Assembly: GCA_938004115.1 (NCBI GenBank)
Contig: CALKWS010000251.1
Span: forward strand, 1 to 24,297
DNA: 24,297 bases
Direction: 5' to 3'
Origin: an uncultured Ruaniaceae bacterium
Lineage (GTDB): Bacteria; Actinomycetota; Actinomycetes; Actinomycetales; Beutenbergiaceae
The translations under genes and the position numbers were made by a program. Below the pieces are notes generated by a model. The model was not told the origin of the DNA. It did no database searches and saw only the letters and a list, made by a program, of their open reading frames with translations. Below, in pieces: positions 21,831 through 24,297 of the stretch; position 1 is the stretch's first letter, and every line of letters starts with the position of its first letter.

Positions 21831-23675
21831 ATGACCGCCACCGAGGCCCCGCCGATGCAGGGTTCGACCGTCCGCGACAAGGCCCTGTCGGACTGGCTCA
21901 TGCAGATCGCCGAGTTGACGCAGCCCGATGAGATCTACGTCTGCGACGGTTCCCAGGAGGAGTACGACCGGCTGTGCCGGCAACTGGTGGACGCCGGCAC
22001 GTTCATCCAACTCAACGAGGCCAAGCGCCCGGGCAGCTACCTCGCCCGCTCCGAACCCTCCGACGTGGCCCGGGTGGAGTCGCGCACCTTCATCTGCTCC
22101 GAGCGCCAGGAGGACGCCGGCCCCACCAACAACTGGATGGACCCCGGCCAGATGCGCGCCGAACTGCGCGAGGTGTTCGCCGGCTCCATGCGCGGGCGCA
22201 CGATGTACGTGGTGCCGTTCTCCATGGGCCCCATCGGCGGCCCCATCTCCCGGCTCGGCGTGGAGATCACCGACTCGCCCTACGTCGTCGTCTCCATGCG
22301 CATCATGACCCGCATGGGCGCCCAGGCCCTGGACCTGATCGAGCAGGGCCACACCTGGGTGCAGGCGGTGCACTCGGTCGGCTACCCGCTGGTGACCACC
22401 GATGACGACGGCGTCACGCACCAGCGTCCGGACGTGTCCTGGCCGTGCTCGGACACCAAGTACATCAGCCATTTCCCCGAGACCCGCGAGATCTGGTCCT
22501 ACGGCTCCGGCTACGGCGGCAACGCGCTGCTGGGCAAGAAGTGCTACGCCCTGCGGATCGCCTCGGTGATCGGCCGCGATGAGGGCTGGCTCGCCGAGCA
22601 CATGCTGCTGCTGAAGGTCACCAACCCCCGCGGCGAGGTGTTCCACCTGGCCGCCGCATTCCCCTCGGCCTGCGGCAAGACCAACCTCGCCATGCTGCAG
22701 CCCACCATCCCGGGGTGGAAGGCCGAGACCATCGGCGACGACATCGCCTGGATGCGCCCGGGGCCGGACGGACGGTTGCGGGCGATCAACCCCGAGGCCG
22801 GGTTCTTCGGCGTCGCCCCGGGCACCGGGGAGAGCACCAACCCGACGGCGATCGCCGCCCTGGACCGCGATGTGATCTTCACCAACGTCGCCCTGACCGA
22901 CGACGGTGACGTGTGGTGGGAGGGCCTGACCGATGAACCGCCGGAGCACCTGATCGACTGGCAGGGCAAGGACTGGACCCCGGACTCCGGCCGGCCCGCG
23001 GCTCACCCGAACTCCCGGTTCACCGTGCGCGCCGACCAGGCTCCCTCCATCGCCCCGGAGTGGGAGGACCCGGCCGGAGTCCCGATCGACGCGATCCTCT
23101 TCGGCGGCCGCCGCGCCTCCAACGTGCCGCTCGTGGCCCAGGCCTACGACTGGGAGCACGGGGTGTTCATGGGCGCCACCGTGTCCTCCGAACAGACTGC
23201 GGCGGCCGAGGGAACCGTGGGGGAACTGCGCCGCGACCCGTTCGCGATGCTCCCGTTCTGCGGGTACAACATGGCCGACTACTGGTCCCACTGGCTGGCC
23301 ATGGGCGAACGCCTCGGCGAGCACGCTCCGGCGATCTTCCAGGTGAACTGGTTCCGCAAGGGCCCCGACGGGCGGTTCCTGTGGCCCGGGTTCGGGGAGA
23401 ACTCCCGCGTCATCGCCTGGATCACCCAGCGCGTCGCCGGCACCGTCGGCGCCCGCGAGGAGGCCACCGGCGCCCAACCCCAGTTGGAGGACCTGAACAC
23501 CGACGGCCTGGACCTGGACCCGGGCGACCTCGAGGCCACCTTCCAGATCGACCCGGCCGCGTGGGAGGCGGAAGCCGACGTCACCGAGGAGTACTTCGCC
23601 ACCTTCGGCGACCGCCTCCCGGCGCAGATGCCCGCACAACTCCGCGCGTTGCGCCAACGCCTCGCGGCGAGGTAA
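21831..23675 (+). CDS. pckG: Phosphoenolpyruvate carboxykinase (GTP)
   Basis: A 614-residue cytosolic enzyme converting oxaloacetate plus GTP to PEP, CO2 and GDP for gluconeogenesis. The GTP-type signature is clear: FPSACGKTN with catalytic Cys281 (about 277-285), then GDDIAWM (302-308), FGGRR and PFCGYNMADYW. Length is normal for the family. ATG 21831 has GAGGGAG (21817-21823) seven bases upstream; the frame open to 21771 lacks support. It is divergent from a RamB-like regulator, which in other actinobacteria governs growth on acetate and similar acids, matching a gene needed when carbon enters as C2-C3 acids. A GATAAC (21780-21785) is a possible -10. It is a core gene. Confidence 0.97.
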   Translation: MTATEAPPMQGSTVRDKALSDWLMQIAELTQPDEIYVCDGSQEEYDRLCRQLVDAGTFIQLNEAKRPGSYLARSEPSDVARVESRTFICSERQEDAGPTNNWMDPGQMRAELREVFAGSMRGRTMYVVPFSMGPIGGPISRLGVEITDSPYVVVSMRIMTRMGAQALDLIEQGHTWVQAVHSVGYPLVTTDDDGVTHQRPDVSWPCSDTKYISHFPETREIWSYGSGYGGNALLGKKCYALRIASVIGRDEGWLAEHMLLLKVTNPRGEVFHLAAAFPSACGKTNLAMLQPTIPGWKAETIGDDIAWMRPGPDGRLRAINPEAGFFGVAPGTGESTNPTAIAALDRDVIFTNVALTDDGDVWWEGLTDEPPEHLIDWQGKDWTPDSGRPAAHPNSRFTVRADQAPSIAPEWEDPAGVPIDAILFGGRRASNVPLVAQAYDWEHGVFMGATVSSEQTAAAEGTVGELRRDPFAMLPFCGYNMADYWSHWLAMGERLGEHAPAIFQVNWFRKGPDGRFLWPGFGENSRVIAWITQRVAGTVGAREEATGAQPQLEDLNTDGLDLDPGDLEATFQIDPAAWEAEADVTEEYFATFGDRLPAQMPAQLRALRQRLAAR

Positions 23676-23708
23676 CCCGGCGTACGTCGGCGCGCGTCAT
23701 CCCGGCAC

Positions 23709-23737
23709 ATTGTCGCCACCCTGCCCGTGGCGATGAT
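23709..23737. terminator. Hairpin between convergent pckG and mazF
   Basis: TCGCCAC (23713-23719) and GTGGCGA (23727-23733) pair perfectly around a seven-base loop. The stem extends four more pairs with two wobble pairs. It lies between the pckG stop and the mazF stop, so it probably serves as a two-way terminator. Confidence 0.65.
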
Positions 23738-23740
23738 CAT

Positions 23741-24067
23741 TCAGCGGGCGATGCCCAGATGCGCCATGAGGAGGCGCTCGATGGCCAACAGGTCGCTGTT
23801 CGAGACGCGACCGATACGCCTGATCGCGTGACGACGTCGGATCGTGGTGATCTTATCGACCATTGCCTCGCTGTCCTCACGCAAGCCGGTCGTCTCGGCC
23901 GCAGTGAGTCGCAAGCGAAATAGCGGTGCATCGATCAACGTGCTGGTGATCGGGATGACCGTCACTGACGAGTCCAATTCGTACAATTCGTCCTGGATCA
24001 CCAACGCCGGACGGGGTTTGGATGCGTAGACTCCGCCGCTCACCAACCAGATCTCGCCGCGGTTCAC
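23741..24067 (-). CDS. mazF: MazF/PemK family endoribonuclease toxin
   Basis: A 108-residue toxin with the MazF fold pattern: RGEIWLV at the start, KPRPALVIQDE (about 17-27), VIPITST, and VDKITTIRR (about 70-78). Such proteins cut mRNA at short sequence motifs and slow growth when not neutralised. It starts at GTG 24067-24065, overlapping the antitoxin stop (GTGA), the usual coupled order with antitoxin first. The GAGGAGG directly before the GTG leaves almost no spacing. Base composition is visibly lower in GC than that of the metabolic genes, which suggests a mobile origin. Confidence 0.93.
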   Translation of the reverse strand: MNRGEIWLVSGGVYASKPRPALVIQDELYELDSSVTVIPITSTLIDAPLFRLRLTAAETTGLREDSEAMVDKITTIRRRHAIRRIGRVSNSDLLAIERLLMAHLGIAR

Positions 24068-24273
24068 TCCTCCTCGTCCAAGTCAGCGGAGACTGATTCG
24101 ATCCAGTCCATGACGTCGTCGCTCTGGTCGGAATCGTTGACGGCGGATGCTTGGCGGCGGACTTCTTCCGCGAAGCCCGGACGGTTCGTATCGGGAACCC
24201 ATACTTCGATGGGTCGGAGGCCTTTGGCGCGCATCTGAGCACGATGCCGGGCGACTCGGTCGCGAACGCTCAT
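24064..24273 (-). CDS. mazE: MazE-like antitoxin (DUF3018 type)
   Basis: A 69-residue partner of MazF. The N-terminal part (RVARHRAQMRAKGLRPIEVW, then VPDTNRPGFAEEVRRQ) matches the DUF3018 antitoxin MazE family. The acidic C-terminus (DWIESVSADLDEEE) is the kind of tail that binds and blocks the toxin. ATG 24273-24271 has AGGAGG five bases upstream. It shares a promoter, which would lie off the right edge, and its stop overlaps mazF. Antitoxins of this type usually repress their own operon. Confidence 0.88.
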   Translation of the reverse strand: MSVRDRVARHRAQMRAKGLRPIEVWVPDTNRPGFAEEVRRQASAVNDSDQSDDVMDWIESVSADLDEEE

Positions 24274-24297
24274 TCTGGCCTCCTCAAGTGGTGCACC

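Overview
The window is very GC-rich, with short intergenic gaps, many GTG starts, ATGA/GTGA stop-start overlaps and Shine-Dalgarno sites of the GGAGG type. Together with a GTP-type PEP carboxykinase beside a RamB-like XRE regulator, this points to a high-GC Actinomycetota chromosome. A Micrococcales-like host is my inference. Almost every gene belongs to a catabolic island for a nitrogen heterocycle, or to genes that support it.

Left block, minus strand, read from about 8.7 kb down to 1: an amidase-signature hydrolase; a strong hairpin; a biotin-type ECF transporter (bioY, ATPase, EcfT); a three-subunit molybdenum hydroxylase (2Fe-2S small subunit, Mo large subunit with AYRGAGK, FAD medium subunit); a LamB/YcsF (PxpA-like) protein; and the start of a PxpB/KipI-like carboxyltransferase-domain protein that runs off the left edge.

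Right block, plus strand, divergent from the amidase across a roughly 390-bp control region with two perfect inverted repeats and a tandem repeat: hyuA, hyuB (ATP-dependent hydantoinase/oxoprolinase type), an NmrA-like NAD(P)-binding protein, a class III (CaiB/BaiF) CoA-transferase, carbamate kinase, and a ring-opening amidohydrolase of the barbiturase/cyanuric acid hydrolase family. A strong hairpin ends this run. Convergent to it, on the minus strand, are a MocA-like molybdenum cofactor cytidylyltransferase and an NCS2 nucleobase permease.

Working model (inference): the permease imports a pyrimidine or purine base. The Mo hydroxylase, matured by MocA, oxidises the ring. The barbiturase-family enzyme opens it, the amidase and/or HyuAB cleave the ureido or lactam product, and the CoA-transferase activates the released acid (for example malonate or methylmalonate). 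Carbamate kinase recovers ATP from carbamoyl phosphate, and the PxpAB-like proteins with a biotin importer suggest a biotin-dependent carboxylase or oxoprolinase-like step just outside the left edge. This resembles the known oxidative uracil pathway (uracil to barbiturate to ureidomalonate to malonate plus urea) but carries several extra enzymes.

Right end: the RamB-like regulator is divergent from pckG over a shared inverted repeat and is probably leaderless. A convergent hairpin separates pckG from a MazE/MazF toxin-antitoxin pair of visibly lower GC, likely acquired. I saw no tRNA, rRNA, CRISPR array or insertion sequence.
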